Below are positions 63,820-64,000 of a DNA stretch of 64,000 nucleotides, in pieces. A program made the translations under genes and the position numbers. The first letter of the stretch is position 1. Each line of letters opens with the position of its first letter. Origin of the DNA: Pseudoalteromonas ruthenica (GTDB taxonomy: Bacteria > Pseudomonadota > Gammaproteobacteria > Enterobacterales > Alteromonadaceae); contig NZ_CP023396.1 of NCBI RefSeq assembly GCF_008808095.1, forward strand, positions 186,001 to 250,000, in the 5' to 3' direction. The notes beneath the pieces were generated by a model. That model had not been told where the DNA came from. It searched no databases and was given only the letters and a program-made list of their open reading frames with translations.

Positions 63820-64000
63820 ATGACGACACAACCTCGCATTGTTGCCATCGTTCCCGCTGCGGGAGTGGGCTCCCGAATGCAATCAAGCACACCCAAGCAA
63901 TACATCGAACTGCAGGGCAAAACAGTCTTAGAGCACACCCTGAATAAGCTTATGAGAGTAGGCGAGATCAGCGCCATTAAAGTGGCCATCAGTGCAGCTG
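63820..64000 (+). CDS. ispD: 2-C-methyl-D-erythritol 4-phosphate cytidylyltransferase, partial
   Basis: MEP-pathway enzyme, 5' end only (about 60 residues). The nucleotide-binding signature VAIVPAAGVGSRM followed by STPKQYIELQGKTVLEHT is diagnostic. It runs off the right edge. Sixteen bases after ftsB. Confidence 0.95.
   Translation, partial: MTTQPRIVAIVPAAGVGSRMQSSTPKQYIELQGKTVLEHTLNKLMRVGEISAIKVAISAA

Overview
The window comes from a marine gammaproteobacterium of the Alteromonadales, most likely a Pseudoalteromonas or close relative. The alpha-amylase at 16.7 kb closely resembles, from memory, the chloride-dependent enzyme of Pseudoalteromonas haloplanktis, including its long C-terminal secretion domain. 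Housekeeping order (fldB / xerD-dsbC-recJ-prfB-lysS; ftsB-ispD; srmB divergent from trmN; mltF divergent from purL) is also typical of gammaproteobacteria. No insertion sequence, prophage or CRISPR array is visible.

Layout. 0-16.6 kb is ordinary chromosome: the tail of an Arg-rich small gene, mltF, purL, the ydbH-ynbE-ydbL envelope operon, an MTHFR-fold enzyme, an M16 lipoprotein protease, a PhoD-like phosphatase, srmB and trmN. 16.7-20.5 kb holds the secreted alpha-amylase, a CDF-like transporter and a LysR regulator. 20.5-27.6 kb is fldB, xerD, dsbC, recJ, prfB (with its programmed +1 frameshift) and lysS. 28.1-29.2 kb is a tRNA cluster (Ser-GCT, then three identical Arg-ACG) followed by four tandem repeats. 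Each repeat carries an intrinsic terminator and most of them a copy of the tRNA 3' end, which recalls the rtT repeats behind E. coli tyrT.

The most interesting region is 29.5-41.8 kb, which reads as a peptidoglycan-scavenging locus. A tightly overlapping + strand operon encodes a secreted NlpC/P60 endopeptidase, an L-Ala-D/L-Glu epimerase, a YkuD-type L,D-transpeptidase-like protein, a sodium:solute symporter, a BadF-type sugar kinase (MurK-like), MurQ etherase and a DUF1343/NamZ exo-muramidase lipoprotein. A delta-class carbonic anhydrase-like protein follows. A MurR/RpiR regulator sits opposite, and divergent from it lies an 814-residue lipoprotein that joins an AmiD-type zinc amidase, a peptidoglycan-binding domain and an AmiE/class-C-beta-lactamase-type serine hydrolase. 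Together these could cut wall fragments outside the cytoplasm, import MurNAc, phosphorylate it, remove the lactyl ether and convert the L-Ala-D-Glu peptide. GGAATA/TATTCC inverted repeats occur both ahead of the operon and in the murR/amidase gap, so they are candidate operators.

41.9-43.5 kb holds a phospholipase-A2-like secreted protein and a membrane-SRPBCC protein, preceded by a possible 23-codon leader. 43.5-49.6 kb has a large Oar-type TonB-dependent receptor, lysA and an NhaC-family transporter. 49.6-54.5 kb has a DUF3087 protein, a membrane protein, a CxxCH lipoprotein and a PhoX/DUF839-like lipoprotein with a collagen-like Gly-X-Y stretch. 54.7-57.9 kb is a porin / phosphate-binding-like / diguanylate cyclase operon whose promoter is followed at once by an intrinsic terminator. 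58-64 kb holds an atypical Nramp-family transporter, a MoxR ATPase with its VWA partner, a DUF2947-like protein, an unknown gene, ftsB and the start of ispD.
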